Source of the DNA: Parendozoicomonas callyspongiae
GTDB lineage: Bacteria; Pseudomonadota; Gammaproteobacteria; Pseudomonadales; Endozoicomonadaceae
Assembly (NCBI RefSeq): GCF_023502345.1
Contig: NZ_JAMFLX010000005.1
Span: forward strand, 62,001-126,000
DNA length: 64,000 nt
Reading direction: 5' to 3'
Below, piece after piece: positions 45,807-55,483 of the stretch; the first letter of the stretch is position 1; the number at the start of each line of letters is the position of its first letter. Both the position numbers and the translations under genes were made by a program. Below the pieces are notes generated by a model, which made no database searches, was not told the origin of the DNA, and saw only the letters and a list, made by a program, of their open reading frames with translations.

Positions 45807-47009
45807 TTACAGATTTAGAAGATTCGCAACATAATCCGCATCCTTATCACCACGGCCACTCAAGTTGACGATAATAACCTGATCCGGCTTCATCTCTTTC
45901 GCCAGTTTCATTGCTCCTGCCAAAGCGTGTGAACTTTCCAGTGCAGGAATAATTCCTTCGCGACGGGACAGGGTCATAAACGCATCCAGACATTCCTGGT
46001 CTGTAGCACTGCGATATTCAACCCGGCCAATATCTTTCAGGTATGAGTGCTGTGGGCCAACGCCAGGGTAATCCAGACCTGAAGCAATGGAATGTACAGG
46101 CAGAGGCTCGCCATTCTCATCCTGAAGGACGTAGCATTTGAAACCATGTACCGCACCCGGCTGCCCAAGGGTCAGCGTGGCGGCATGATCAGGTGTTTCC
46201 AGCCCCTTACCGGCCGGTTCAATTCCATAGATACTGACATCTGTGTCATTCAGGAAGGCGGTAAATAGCCCCATAGCATTACTGCCACCGCCGACACAGG
46301 CCACCAGAGCATCAGGCAGACGACCTTCCAGTTCCTGAATCTGATCCCGGGCCTCCTCACCAATAACCTGCTGGAAATCACGCACCATCATTGGGAACGG
46401 ATGAGGACCTACCACAGAGCCAATGGCATAAAGAGTGGAATCGGTGTCTTTCAGATATTCCTCAAAGGCACTGTCGACGGCATCTTTCAATGTGCGGGTA
46501 CCACGGGTGACAGAAACCACTTTTGCACCAAGAATTTTCATTTTCACCACATTGGGTGCTTCCTTGGCAATATCGATTTCACCCATATGGATTTCACAAT
46601 CAATACCCACCAGCGAACAGGCCGTTGCCATGGCAACACCATGTTGCCCTGCCCCGGTTTCTGCAATGACACGGGTTTTCCCCATATATTTGGCAAGCAG
46701 CGCTTCTCCCAGACAGTGGTTAATTTTATGGGCGCCGGTATGATTCAGATCTTCACGCTTAAGATATATCTTCGCCCCACCGCAGAGCTCAGTCAGTCGG
46801 CGGGCAAAATAGAGAGGACTGGGACGACCGACATAATAGCGGTGCAGCTCCTGAAGCTCTTTCTTGAAGGCAGGATCCTTTCGAATCTCCTGATAAGCCC
46901 CATCAATCTCCTGCATGACCGTTGCCAGCTGCTCCGGCACCAGGCAGCCACCATACTCGCCAAAATAGCCATTCTTATCGGGCATAGCCGCAAAAGCAGA
47001 CTCAGACAT
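45807..47009 (-). CDS. trpB: Tryptophan synthase beta chain
   Basis: A canonical TrpB of 400 residues, starting at the ATG at 47009 with AAGGAG five bases upstream (an earlier ATG at 47039 adds ten residues). TrpB condenses indole with serine using PLP. Seen motifs: [40 protein letters not shown] with the PLP lysine, [16 protein letters not shown], the phosphate-binding [27 protein letters not shown] and [13 protein letters not shown]. It is unusual in standing alone: trpA is not adjacent, and both flanking genes are oriented away or convergent. Confidence 0.97.
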   Translation of the reverse strand: MSESAFAAMPDKNGYFGEYGGCLVPEQLATVMQEIDGAYQEIRKDPAFKKELQELHRYYVGRPSPLYFARRLTELCGGAKIYLKREDLNHTGAHKINHCLGEALLAKYMGKTRVIAETGAGQHGVAMATACSLVGIDCEIHMGEIDIAKEAPNVVKMKILGAKVVSVTRGTRTLKDAVDSAFEEYLKDTDSTLYAIGSVVGPHPFPMMVRDFQQVIGEEARDQIQELEGRLPDALVACVGGGSNAMGLFTAFLNDTDVSIYGIEPAGKGLETPDHAATLTLGQPGAVHGFKCYVLQDENGEPLPVHSIASGLDYPGVGPQHSYLKDIGRVEYRSATDQECLDAFMTLSRREGIIPALESSHALAGAMKLAKEMKPDQVIIVNLSGRGDKDADYVANLLNL

Positions 47010-47378
47010 CTTCACTCCTTGAGCAATTTGAGCCCACATCCCTGATTTATCTCTTAATCTTCCGGATATGGGTTGTTTTTGATTTCTCGATAGCTAGCAG
47101 CGCCTTTTGCTCAGCATTCTGCCACGCATCGTAATAATGCAACAGTACAATGATACAAGCATTCATTACAAGGCCACGGTGTTATATTTCGAGAAGTACT
47201 CGCCTCCCACGGCCCGTGCCGGTGGCGAAAAAACCTTAAATACTGTAAATTTATCAGGTTTTTATGCGTGCTTAGCCTGCATACCCCGGCAACGGAATAG
47301 AGCAAAGTGCTTGCTGCATGCCGGTCAACCTCCAAATATATGGTGATATTGATGCATTACTCCGAAGGAAACCGGCTG
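47010..47378. promoter_or_regulatory. Divergent intergenic region, trpB / SEC-C gene
   Basis: A 369-base gap between divergent genes. It contains a G+C-rich partial palindrome near 47210-47229 (CACGGCCCGTG) but no run of Trp codons or clear attenuator for trpB. No convincing gene was seen. Confidence 0.35.
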
Positions 47379-47684
47379 ATGAATCAGGGCGACAAAAATG
47401 GTCGTCAGTTTAATAATAATAAGACTGCAAAGTTGGGCACCAAGAAGAACCCTGCAAATGTTGTTGTACAGACCGAAGAGCGTTTCAAGGAAATTAAGGC
47501 TATTGCTCTTGAAAACAGCTGGGTAATCAATATCGAGCACAATGAAGAGAAAGAGGAAAATATCGCTGATCTAGAATTTCTGCAGCAGATGCCTACATCC
47601 ACTGCAGTTGTCGAAAAGACTCCTGGCCGGAATGACCCCTGCTCCTGCGGCAGCGGCAAGAAGTTCAAGAAGTGCTGTGGTTAA
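47379..47684 (+). CDS. SEC-C motif protein, PBPRA1643 family
   Basis: About 101 residues from the ATG at 47379, which has AAGGA nine bases upstream; longer frames to 47307 lack this. It matches the small SWIM/SEC-C metal-binding family: [20 protein letters not shown], then [20 protein letters not shown], and the zinc site [20 protein letters not shown] at the C-terminus. The same C-x-C-x8-C-C knuckle occurs at the end of SecA. Cellular role unknown. A terminator hairpin follows at once. Confidence 0.92.
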   Translation: MNQGDKNGRQFNNNKTAKLGTKKNPANVVVQTEERFKEIKAIALENSWVINIEHNEEKEENIADLEFLQQMPTSTAVVEKTPGRNDPCSCGSGKKFKKCCG

Positions 47685-47700
47685 CCAAAGCTAACTGATA

Positions 47701-47740
47701 GAAAGCCCCCGTGTTAGGTATCAATAACATGGGGGCTTTC
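47701..47740 (+). terminator. Terminator hairpin after SEC-C gene
   Basis: Stem GAAAGCCCCCGTGTTA / TAACATGGGGGCTTTC (one mismatch) with an eight-base loop, followed by a T-rich tract. Confidence 0.8.
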
Positions 47741-47890
47741 TGTTTCTATGACTTCAGATAGCATTCCTATCCAAAAGGATTAATTTAAACCGTTCTGACA
47801 TTCCAGATTCCCTCCCTGATATAAAACCACAATAAGTCTGAAACTGATGTTCTAAGCTGATTTCAAAGGAATTTCACAAAGGAATCAGCT

Positions 47891-49309
47891 ATGTATCCGC
47901 TAAAAGTCAGTACTGTTAACCATTTTATTGACAGCAAACTCAATTCAGGCGTGACCCCCAATGCTGGAGATGTAGCATCCTTTGACGTTCAAGGACAAAT
48001 AATTGTCCATACTCCTCGCCTCGATGATGATGATACAGCTTACTACTGCAACCTGGCTGTTCATAAATTGGAACACAATCTTAGATTTTTAACCGATGCT
48101 GCAGACCAGGCTTCTCAGGGACAGGCTAAATCTATCCACCAGCGAGAAGTTACAGAAGATGAAGTTTCAGGAGGAGACTTACTTTCAGTTGAAAACCTGA
48201 TGATGAAATCATTTGGAATCAGGGAATCAGAAGTGGGTCAGCTTAATGATCGCCAGGCTGAGCTGACCACCGCTATTATCAATGGGGCGGAATATGCCGA
48301 AGTAAGCACACTAGCACGACTGTTTGCTGAGGAAGCTTATGCTTACCTTGAGAAGAAAAACGGTGAAATGCCTTCATCACAAAAACTTGGGACTTTTTTG
48401 AAGTCCGTTCAGGATGCCGTATTTCAAGATTGTGGTGACCCCACAGCAGCAACTGATCTCTCCAAAGCAGTCATTGCCAGCCAACAGCTTGCCTTAACAA
48501 ACCTGACTCAAGACTATGATGACCTGCAGAAGGCTCTTGCCCTTTCCAAAGCAGAACACCAACAGTTTACCAAAAGCTTACCTTCATCTGCCTACAGTCA
48601 GGATGAGGAATTATGTCTTGGCAGCCTTACACCCTCACTTACTCGACAAATGCAACAGAGCGAAATTCAAACAAATTCGGCTTCACCTACGGTCAAAACT
48701 TCAAGGGGAAAGCAATTGCTGCGTGAAATAAAAGCAGCTGAAGACTGGAAGTATGAAAATAGTGACTCAGAGGCAACGGAAGAGTTTCTTAAATCAATGG
48801 ACCAGCTGTTTGGTGACTGTCAGATGTATATGACAAGTTTGAGCAGTCCTTACCAACAGGGACAGAAGATACCAGATGAGGTGGCCAAGGAGTGCGATGC
48901 ACTTTCCAGTCAGTTGGTTCAGCTTCGCAATCACTGGGGTCAGGAGCTTCTTCCAAATACAACCTGTAATAGTTTTGTCAGGGAAAAAGCTTCTCTCAAC
49001 TATCAAGATAAACAATATGAGGTTCACTGCGCCCAGTTCTTCGAACCAACTCCTTTTTATCCGGGTCGTGATAGCGTCGGTGAATTTATGAAACTTCACC
49101 GTTTCAGCGTATACATTCAAGAAAGTATTGTATGCAGATATTTTCTGGAGCGAAGTAACGCAATAGAGCCATACCATGTTCTCTGCAAGTATTCAGGCCA
49201 TGAACGTTGCCAGGTCATGCCCTTCGGCGAAAAAGAGCCATCCTTTTGGGATGTCAGGCAAGCGATGATCAATGATATGAGCAGAAATGGACCCAAAAAG
49301 ATAAAATGA
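47891..49309 (+). CDS. Hypothetical protein, 472 residues
   Basis: Not recognised. AAAGGA lies upstream of the ATG. There is no signal peptide. The middle is helical and Gln/Ser/Leu-rich (QQLALTNLTQDYDDLQKAL), with an acidic patch, and the C-terminal 130 residues look like a compact domain with several cysteines (LLPNTTCNSFVREK, VHCAQFFEPTPFYPG, HVLCKYSGHERCQVMP). Style and isolation, bounded by a terminator upstream and a convergent gene downstream, resemble other host-interaction candidates in this window, but no function can be claimed. Confidence 0.75.
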   Translation: MYPLKVSTVNHFIDSKLNSGVTPNAGDVASFDVQGQIIVHTPRLDDDDTAYYCNLAVHKLEHNLRFLTDAADQASQGQAKSIHQREVTEDEVSGGDLLSVENLMMKSFGIRESEVGQLNDRQAELTTAIINGAEYAEVSTLARLFAEEAYAYLEKKNGEMPSSQKLGTFLKSVQDAVFQDCGDPTAATDLSKAVIASQQLALTNLTQDYDDLQKALALSKAEHQQFTKSLPSSAYSQDEELCLGSLTPSLTRQMQQSEIQTNSASPTVKTSRGKQLLREIKAAEDWKYENSDSEATEEFLKSMDQLFGDCQMYMTSLSSPYQQGQKIPDEVAKECDALSSQLVQLRNHWGQELLPNTTCNSFVREKASLNYQDKQYEVHCAQFFEPTPFYPGRDSVGEFMKLHRFSVYIQESIVCRYFLERSNAIEPYHVLCKYSGHERCQVMPFGEKEPSFWDVRQAMINDMSRNGPKKIK

Positions 49310-49498
49310 CACCGTCCAGCCCATAGCAACCCAAGGCATCAGTTTTACCGAAATCAACAGATTCCGTAGCAGACAGTTACTGGGCAAGATCTATGGAATG
49401 CAGGTCTTGTTAAAAATAAAGCTGATTACAACGAACTGTGCCAGCTTTATAAATTGCCAGCCGGTGACTTCTGTTTTCAAAGGTACAGAAGTTTGTCT

Positions 49499-49963
49499 TC
49501 ACTCTTCCTGAATAATCAACTCATGCCACTCTTCCGGGTCAGGCCACTCCAGCTCCGATACAGCCATACCACAAACAGAAAACCCGGCTTTACGGGTGCT
49601 GCCAGGATCACCAGTCACTAATGGATGCCATTCCGGTAATTCATAGCCTTCTGCAAGCAGTCGATAAGCGCAGCTGTCGGGCAGCCAGGCATAATGTTCA
49701 TTGAGCGTTTCCGGGGTGAACTGAATACAGTCATGCACCTGGGCTCTGCGATGAACATAATCCCGGCACTGTCCCGTCTCAAGGTCAAGCAGTTTGCAGG
49801 CGACAGCCGTAGTATGGACCTGATCATTGTCATCAATCAGCTTGTTCAGGCAGCAGCGCCCACAGCCATCACAGAGGGACTCCCACTCTTTCTCAGACAT
49901 CTGATCCAACGTTTTGCTATGCCAGAAAGGAATTTCTATTGCCTTGGGTTCTGTTTGGGACAT
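49499..49963 (-). CDS. ycgN: YcgN family cysteine-cluster protein (UPF0260)
   Basis: About 154 residues starting MSQTEPKAIEIPFWHSKTL. The cysteine cluster WESLCDGCGRCCLNKL, then ACKLLDLETGQCRDYVHR, DCIQFTPET and LPDSCAYRLLAEGYELPEWH are diagnostic for the YcgN/CxxCxxCC family, which is predicted to bind a metal or Fe-S cluster. Function is not established. An in-frame ATG two codons earlier is also possible. The gene is alone, divergent from a decayed acyl-CoA synthetase fragment. Confidence 0.95.
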   Translation of the reverse strand: MSQTEPKAIEIPFWHSKTLDQMSEKEWESLCDGCGRCCLNKLIDDNDQVHTTAVACKLLDLETGQCRDYVHRRAQVHDCIQFTPETLNEHYAWLPDSCAYRLLAEGYELPEWHPLVTGDPGSTRKAGFSVCGMAVSELEWPDPEEWHELIIQEE

Positions 49964-50143
49964 GATCATCAGGTATGGGAAAAAGCCGCATATCTTACGA
50001 CATTGGCGTCAGTTTGGCACAGTCGGTAACAGGCACAATAATCTCGCTCTCCATCTGCTTGAGTTTGCAGGGAACAGGTCTACTTTTCGAACTTACGAAA
50101 AACAGTTCGTGGTTTTCCTGTGCAGACATCTCATGACGGTAAC

Positions 50144-50582
50144 ATGAAAAGAGACGCATCTTCATACCCTCTTTCCGGGATTATGAAGGATAGCCCTCTG
50201 CTTATAAAAGATATCCTTCTCCATGCAGAACGAACATGGCCCGATCGTGAAGTAGTTTCTTTAAGCGGCGATGGTTCAACGCACCGTACCAGTTATGGAA
50301 GCATCTTCAGGCGTTGCCGCAAACTGGCCAATGCCCTGAACAGTCTGGGTGTCAAACCGGGTGAACGCATTGCAACCATGGCCTGGAGATTACCGCCACT
50401 TGGAAATCCACTACGCCACCGCCTGATCTGGGGCCGTCTGCCATACAACCAACCCCCGCCTGGCTCCTGACCAGATTAAATATATTATTAGCCATGCCGA
50501 AGACAGCTGGCTGTTTCTACAAGCAAAGAAATCCCACCTTCGCTCTGAGCTCAGCAGGTTTATAAACGAGGTTTCCGATTAG
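50144..50582 (+). pseudogene. Decayed N-terminal fragment of acyl-CoA synthetase
   Basis: The frame begins as an AMP-dependent fatty-acyl-CoA ligase: KDSPLLIKDILLHAERTWPD, then the TSYGSIFRRCRKLANALNSL and GVKPGERIATMAW region. After ATMAW the homology shifts frame (GDYRHLEIHYATA, a stop, then [20 protein letters not shown] and [12 protein letters not shown]). The original start frame runs on to a false end at 50470, while the homologous frame stops at 50582. At least one frameshift and one stop are present, and the remaining 400 or so residues, including the AMP-binding core, are missing. Confidence 0.85.
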
Positions 50583-50695
50583 CATTTTAGTGGATATTTG
50601 ATTTCTGCAAACAATAGGATCAGTTAGCCATTCGCATCAGATACCCGGCATGGGAGCACCAGTTATAACCTGATGCTCCTCAATTTCGCAATTAA

Positions 50696-52294
50696 TTACG
50701 CATTTTCAACAATCCCCTGACTCTTCAGGTAATCATCGTAAGTTCCGTGGAAATCAGTCACACCCTTATCAGTAATTTCAATAATCCGGGTGGCCAATGA
50801 CGATACAAACTCCCGGTCATGGGACACAAAGATAAGAGTGCCCGGGTAGTTTTCCAACGCCAGGTTCAGAGCTTCAATGCTCTCCATATCCATATGGTTG
50901 GTAGGTTCATCCATCAGGAGGACATTGGGCTTCTGCTGAATCAGCTTGCCAATCAGCATACGTCCCTGCTCACCACCGGAGATCACCTTTACAGATTTCT
51001 TGATATCGTTCTGGGAGAACAGCATACGACCAAGAGTACTGCGGATCGTCTGCTCGTCTTCACCTTCATTCTGCCACTGACTCATCCAGTCAAACAGATT
51101 CATGTCCATATCAAAATCAGCACTGTGGTTCTGGGCGTAGTAACCGATGTTGGCATTTTCAGACCACTTCACTTCACCGGTTTTCGGAGCCATCTGCTCG
51201 GCCAGAGTATGTAGCAGCGTTGTTTTGCCAATACCGTTTTGTCCAATAATGGCAATACGCTCACCCACTTCCACCAGCATGCCGACCTTATTAAACAGCA
51301 GCTCCTCATAGCCCTGGGCTAAGTTGTTAACTTCCAGGGCATTACGGAACAGTTTCTTTTCCTGTTCAAAACGAATAAACGGGCTCTGACGACTGGAAGG
51401 CTTCATCTCTTCCAGCTTGATCTTGTCAATCTGCTTCAGACGGGAGGTGGCCTGTCGAGCCTTAGATGCGTTTGCAGAGAAGCGGCTTACGAAAGTGCGC
51501 AGTTCTGCAATCTGGGCTTTCTTGCGGGCATTATCAGCCTGCATACGTTCACGAGCCTGTTCCGCTGCCATCATGTACTCATCATAAGAGCCCGGGAACA
51601 GGCGCAACTCACCATAGTCCAGATCAGCCATATGGGTGCAGACACTGTTAAGGAAATGGCGGTCGTGGGAAATAATAATCATGGTGCAGTCACGCTGGCG
51701 AAGCACACCTTCGAGCCAGCGGATCGCATTGATATCCAGGTTGTTGGTCGGTTCGTCGAGCAGCATGATGTCAGGATCAGCGAACAGAACCTGGGCCAGC
51801 AGAACCCTCAGCTTCCAGCCAGGAGCAACAGCACCCATCAGGCCATAGTGCTGCTCAAGGGGGATATCCAGACCCAGCAGTAATTCACCGGCGCGGGCTT
51901 CGGCAGAATAACCATCCATCTCACCAAACTGAACTTCCAGATCAGCAACCCGCATGCCCTCTTCTTCAGACATATCGCCTTTGGCATAGAGAGCATCACG
52001 CTCGGATTTCACCTTCCACAGTTCAGCGTGCCCCATAATCACAGTGTCGATAACACTGTACTCTTCGTATGCAAACTGATCCTGATTCAATTTAGCCATA
52101 CGCTGATTGGGATCTTTCATCACCGTACCCGAGGAAGGTTCCAGCTCTCCACCAAGAATCTTCATAAAGGTGGATTTGCCACAGCCGTTGGCACCGATCA
52201 GGCCATAGCGATTACCCTCTCCGAATTTTACGGATACATCCTCAAACAAAGGCTTTGAGGCAAACTGCATGGTGAGATTGGCAGTAGAGATCAA
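50696..52294 (-). CDS. ybiT: YbiT, ABC-F family ATPase
   Basis: A 532-residue ABC-F protein closely like E. coli YbiT, from a TTG start with AGGA seven bases upstream. Two ATPase domains are present: Walker [20 protein letters not shown] and [19 protein letters not shown]; Walker [12 protein letters not shown] and [11 protein letters not shown]; signature ISGGEQGRM in the second domain. The linker carries [20 protein letters not shown] and [15 protein letters not shown], typical of the ribosome-facing P-site tRNA interaction motif. There are no membrane segments. ABC-F proteins act on stalled or antibiotic-bound ribosomes; the exact role of YbiT is less defined. Monocistronic. Confidence 0.95.
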   Translation of the reverse strand: MISTANLTMQFASKPLFEDVSVKFGEGNRYGLIGANGCGKSTFMKILGGELEPSSGTVMKDPNQRMAKLNQDQFAYEEYSVIDTVIMGHAELWKVKSERDALYAKGDMSEEEGMRVADLEVQFGEMDGYSAEARAGELLLGLDIPLEQHYGLMGAVAPGWKLRVLLAQVLFADPDIMLLDEPTNNLDINAIRWLEGVLRQRDCTMIIISHDRHFLNSVCTHMADLDYGELRLFPGSYDEYMMAAEQARERMQADNARKKAQIAELRTFVSRFSANASKARQATSRLKQIDKIKLEEMKPSSRQSPFIRFEQEKKLFRNALEVNNLAQGYEELLFNKVGMLVEVGERIAIIGQNGIGKTTLLHTLAEQMAPKTGEVKWSENANIGYYAQNHSADFDMDMNLFDWMSQWQNEGEDEQTIRSTLGRMLFSQNDIKKSVKVISGGEQGRMLIGKLIQQKPNVLLMDEPTNHMDMESIEALNLALENYPGTLIFVSHDREFVSSLATRIIEITDKGVTDFHGTYDDYLKSQGIVENA

Positions 52295-52531
52295 GTTATT
52301 ATCCTGTCAGGTCTGGACTTATATTATCGAGGCATCCTGCACGCACTTTGCGCTGCTGCCAGAAAAGTCTTACACAAGTAAAAGGCGCGGAGACTACATT
52401 GCCCGCCCTCATCAGGCAACTGCATTCGTAAAGAATAGACAAATATTGTGTTGAAAAAATCAGCATATCATTGTCTTCTGAACTAACTGCTAAACTTTTC
52501 GGCTTACAGCAAAAGGCCTTGTCTCTTTAAC

Positions 52532-54250
52532 GTGTATTTGCAGTTCCTTTTTTCAAGACTTAACGCTTTAACGGTTTTTCAAAAAGATCAGAATAATTCT
52601 GGCCGCTGGAGCTGGTTCAGTATTCTTTTACTGGTCACGGCATTGGTCGTTGTCTGTCCGGCATATGCCCTCTGTCCTCATTGCGGAAATGATGAATGCA
52701 CCTGCCCCTCTTCATCGACAGCATGCTCAAACACTGCCAGCTTAAAGACAGAGACCGACGAGGATGGCCCTCCCCGTATTAGAGATACCGAAACAGATAA
52801 CTGGCCGCCAATAGATAAAGATAAATACAATGCCGAGGTGGTTGTATCATCTATATCGTCCTTGGGGCCTTACCGGATTAACCAGAGCCCATCCTGTGGC
52901 AAACGCGCCATTCCAGAATGGGAAGAAGAATATGAGGCAGGGTTGCTTGTTACACCATTGCTGCTACATGATAATAGTTCAGTTCAAAAGCCACCCTTCT
53001 TATCTCCAATTGTATTTATTAACATTCACAACAGTACCCCAGAAAATGCACCTCACTCCTGGCTGACATACCTTTGGCTGTCTTTGCTAACCATGCCTAT
53101 AGACAGTGAAATACTCTTTAAGCTTCTGTATAATAGCCCGCGTGTACATCCAGACATTACGGAATGGTTTCATAGTCTAAAGAGCCCGATTAAATTACAT
53201 CCCCGCCAAAACAAGATGCAGGCAGCTTTTGATAAGCTTGACAAACAGATCCGGTGTTTTCTGACTCCCGCCTCCACCTGCCCACCAACACCTCCCAAGC
53301 CTGATTTTGAACAGGCTATAGCGCTAAAACCCCCTGCCATGGTTCTTACCAGAAAACTTGTTGATCAACTACCGGTGCTGAAAGAGTGCTTTCAACAGGG
53401 CAATATTGCTGAAGCGGCCTTAATTTTTGAACGGGTTGTCCAGGCCGGTCATATTCAACTGGCATTACCAGCTTTAGAGGTTATTGGCCTGCAGGAACAC
53501 ACACCTCTCACTACCTTTGAAGAAGTCAAACTGGTACAAGCAGAACAGGCTTTACCTCTTCTGCGAATGACATTTGCAGCTGCCAGTATGGGGCTTAAAG
53601 GAGCCAAGGGTTGGCTCATAAAATTTTCAAAACTGTCAGCTCTGAAGACATGCCCTTTTAGCATTTCAGCGAGAAAGTTTTTGTCAGAGGTGGAAAAACC
53701 TTCAAATGATCTGCAATATGACAAACCAAACCAACCTCTTGCTAAGTTCGGGGAGAAACCATGCCATTCTCTATCACACGATCCTCCCCCATACACTCCA
53801 TTTCAGCCATCTTTTCCTCTGGAAAAGTCGCTCCAAGCTCTTGGGATTAGAGACGGTGAAGCTTGTGCATTACCACCAACAAGTAGGGTAGAAAACATTT
53901 TATCTCACCCAAAAAAAACGAAAAGGGAAAAGAGAAAGAGAAAAATACAAACGGAACGGGATTATAATCCTGATCTGAGCTGCAATATATGTTATGAAGT
54001 GTTCGAAACGGAGTCCCCCAATAAAGGCAAAAAAAATGATCACCGGCCAGCAGCTCTAACGTGCGGCCATTCCTTCTGCCGCGATTGTATATCAGAGCTT
54101 TTAAGATACAGCCTAATATCTTGTCCAAAATGCCGAAAACTATCAGTTTATACCAGTGTCGAGACAAAAGACTTTCCGGTTAATTTCGGCATGATCAAAG
54201 TGCTAGAAGCCCTCAAGTCAGCACAACCAATCCGTAGCGCTTCAAAATGA
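52532..54250 (+). CDS. RING-finger protein with signal peptide, candidate host ubiquitin-ligase effector
   Basis: A 572-residue protein from a weakly supported GTG start. Residues 26-47 are a hydrophobic leader (WFSILLLVTALVVVCPAYA) followed by a cysteine-rich patch (LCPHCGNDECTCPSSS). The middle is unrecognised and helical. Residues 461-471 form a basic cluster (KKTKREKRKRK). The C-terminus holds a C3HC4 RING finger: Cys484, 487, 511, His513, Cys516, 519, 531 and 534, with the core ALTCGHSFCRDCISELL and ISCPKCRK, followed by DFPVNFGMIKVLEAL as after many eukaryotic RINGs. RING proteins act as ubiquitin E3 ligases with eukaryotic E2 enzymes, which bacteria lack, so action inside a host cell is the likely use (inference). 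Confidence 0.85.
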   Translation: MYLQFLFSRLNALTVFQKDQNNSGRWSWFSILLLVTALVVVCPAYALCPHCGNDECTCPSSSTACSNTASLKTETDEDGPPRIRDTETDNWPPIDKDKYNAEVVVSSISSLGPYRINQSPSCGKRAIPEWEEEYEAGLLVTPLLLHDNSSVQKPPFLSPIVFINIHNSTPENAPHSWLTYLWLSLLTMPIDSEILFKLLYNSPRVHPDITEWFHSLKSPIKLHPRQNKMQAAFDKLDKQIRCFLTPASTCPPTPPKPDFEQAIALKPPAMVLTRKLVDQLPVLKECFQQGNIAEAALIFERVVQAGHIQLALPALEVIGLQEHTPLTTFEEVKLVQAEQALPLLRMTFAAASMGLKGAKGWLIKFSKLSALKTCPFSISARKFLSEVEKPSNDLQYDKPNQPLAKFGEKPCHSLSHDPPPYTPFQPSFPLEKSLQALGIRDGEACALPPTSRVENILSHPKKTKREKRKRKIQTERDYNPDLSCNICYEVFETESPNKGKKNDHRPAALTCGHSFCRDCISELLRYSLISCPKCRKLSVYTSVETKDFPVNFGMIKVLEALKSAQPIRSASK

Positions 54251-54670
54251 TTTCATCATTTTCTTCATAGACCATAGATATGCTCCACCAACAATAAGGC
54301 CGGTTGTCACCATATCCAGATATGAGTGGTATTCCTGATAACGCATCAAAAGCAAATAAGCCACGAATGAAACAAACTGTAAAACCCGTCCTCCCGGTTG
54401 GAATTTGCTCAGATAAAGAATGAACATCAAAGACAGTGCCGTATGGGTACTGTAATCCAGATCAAAGGCTGGCCAGATAGCCAGTGCCTCATCAAGAAAC
54501 ATCAGCCCATAAACAATCACCAGACCAGACAGCAGACATTTCAGCTGTCTTTTCACACCATATCGATCACCTCTGTGAACTGCCAGATAGACAGATACCA
54601 GAACCCATACACAGAGTAGAGGAATATAGGAATCAGCTATTGTATCCAGGGTTTCATAATCCAGATTCAC
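54242..54670 (-). CDS. Small membrane protein with PAP2-like motifs
   Basis: A 142-residue integral membrane protein from a GTG start with AAGGAG upstream. Four to five hydrophobic helices are seen (YIPLLCVWVLVSVYLAV, CLLSGLVIVYGLMFL, ALSLMFILYLSKF, YLDMVTTGLIVGGAYLW). DYSTHTALSL and EYHSYLDMVTTGLI recall the second and third motifs of PAP2 phosphatases, but the first motif is missing, so activity is doubtful. It overlaps the end of the convergent RING gene by nine bases. Confidence 0.7.
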   Translation of the reverse strand: MNLDYETLDTIADSYIPLLCVWVLVSVYLAVHRGDRYGVKRQLKCLLSGLVIVYGLMFLDEALAIWPAFDLDYSTHTALSLMFILYLSKFQPGGRVLQFVSFVAYLLLMRYQEYHSYLDMVTTGLIVGGAYLWSMKKMMKSF

Positions 54671-54756
54671 CCTTCTCTCCTTCTTTGTCTTTTCATTCGT
54701 AATATCAGGCTGTTTTATCTATGATAGCGCCCATTTCACTCCAGTATTGGTGTTAT

Positions 54757-55026
54757 ATGTCCAGCAATGAAGATCTGTTTCAGGGCGACCAGCTTCGGGA
54801 AATTGTCGAAAACCAGCTCACCGAGGGTAATCCTATCAAAGTAAAGGAAACCCTGATGCGCCTGATGATGACCGGCACTGAACGCTCTGATGCCATCGAC
54901 TATATTGCCTGCGCTCTGGGGCTTGAACTTGAGAATGTGGTAAATAATGGTGCCCAGTTCAACAGTGCCCGCTATGCCGCCAACCTTGATGCCCTTCCTG
55001 AAATGCCCTGGGTTGATGAAGAGTAA
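54757..55026 (+). CDS. Small acidic hypothetical protein
   Basis: About 89 residues from the ATG at 54757 (MSSNEDLFQGDQLREIVENQ); a longer frame from 54721 is possible. It is helical and acidic and ends ALPEMPWVDEE. The ETLMRLMMTGTERSDAIDYI segment looks conserved, but I cannot name the family. The next gene starts inside its last codons (overlap 11 bases), so the two are coupled. Confidence 0.75.
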   Translation: MSSNEDLFQGDQLREIVENQLTEGNPIKVKETLMRLMMTGTERSDAIDYIACALGLELENVVNNGAQFNSARYAANLDALPEMPWVDEE

Positions 55027-55450
55027 TCTCTTGAATCTGGAGTTTCACCAGGTTACGGATGAACGTCTGGGGTTGGTTAACCGCTTCTATAAGGCGAATG
55101 GTCATAAAGGAAAATGTAGCCGGGAAGATCTGGTTTTTACTGCACAGAACAAGAGCAAGATTGCTGGGGCTGTTCGCTATATACCGAAGGCAGATGGTTT
55201 TCTTTTAAGGGGTCTATGGGTTGATGAACAGCTCCGGGGAAACAGGATCGGCTATCAGCTCCTGCAATTTTCCGTCAAACACCTGCACGCAAAAATCTGG
55301 TGCTATCCCTATCAGCACCTGATCGGCTTCTACAACAGCTGTAGTTTTGTTGAGGTTGAAGCTGGTGATGTTCCTACAGTAATAGGAGATCCATGGCACT
55401 CATATCAACGGCGGGGTGAAACATTTGGCTTAATGCAATACATGCCATAA
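55016..55450 (+). CDS. GNAT family acetyltransferase
   Basis: About 144 residues from the ATG at 55016. Seen: LEFHQVTDERLGLVNRFYKA, VFTAQNKSKIAGAVRYIPKA, LLRGLWVDEQLRGNRIGYQL with the R-G-N-R-I-G acetyl-CoA loop, and HLIGFYNSCSFVEVEAGDVP as the last strands. Substrate unknown. Overlaps the preceding small acidic gene by 11 bases. Confidence 0.85.
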   Translation: MKSNLLNLEFHQVTDERLGLVNRFYKANGHKGKCSREDLVFTAQNKSKIAGAVRYIPKADGFLLRGLWVDEQLRGNRIGYQLLQFSVKHLHAKIWCYPYQHLIGFYNSCSFVEVEAGDVPTVIGDPWHSYQRRGETFGLMQYMP

Positions 55451-55483
55451 AGCACCGTATCTGTAGAAGTATCACCAGTCAGC

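Noticed and set aside
47107-47346. 79-codon frame upstream of the SEC-C gene
   Set aside because: No ribosome site, overlaps the better supported start region, and no protein-like composition.
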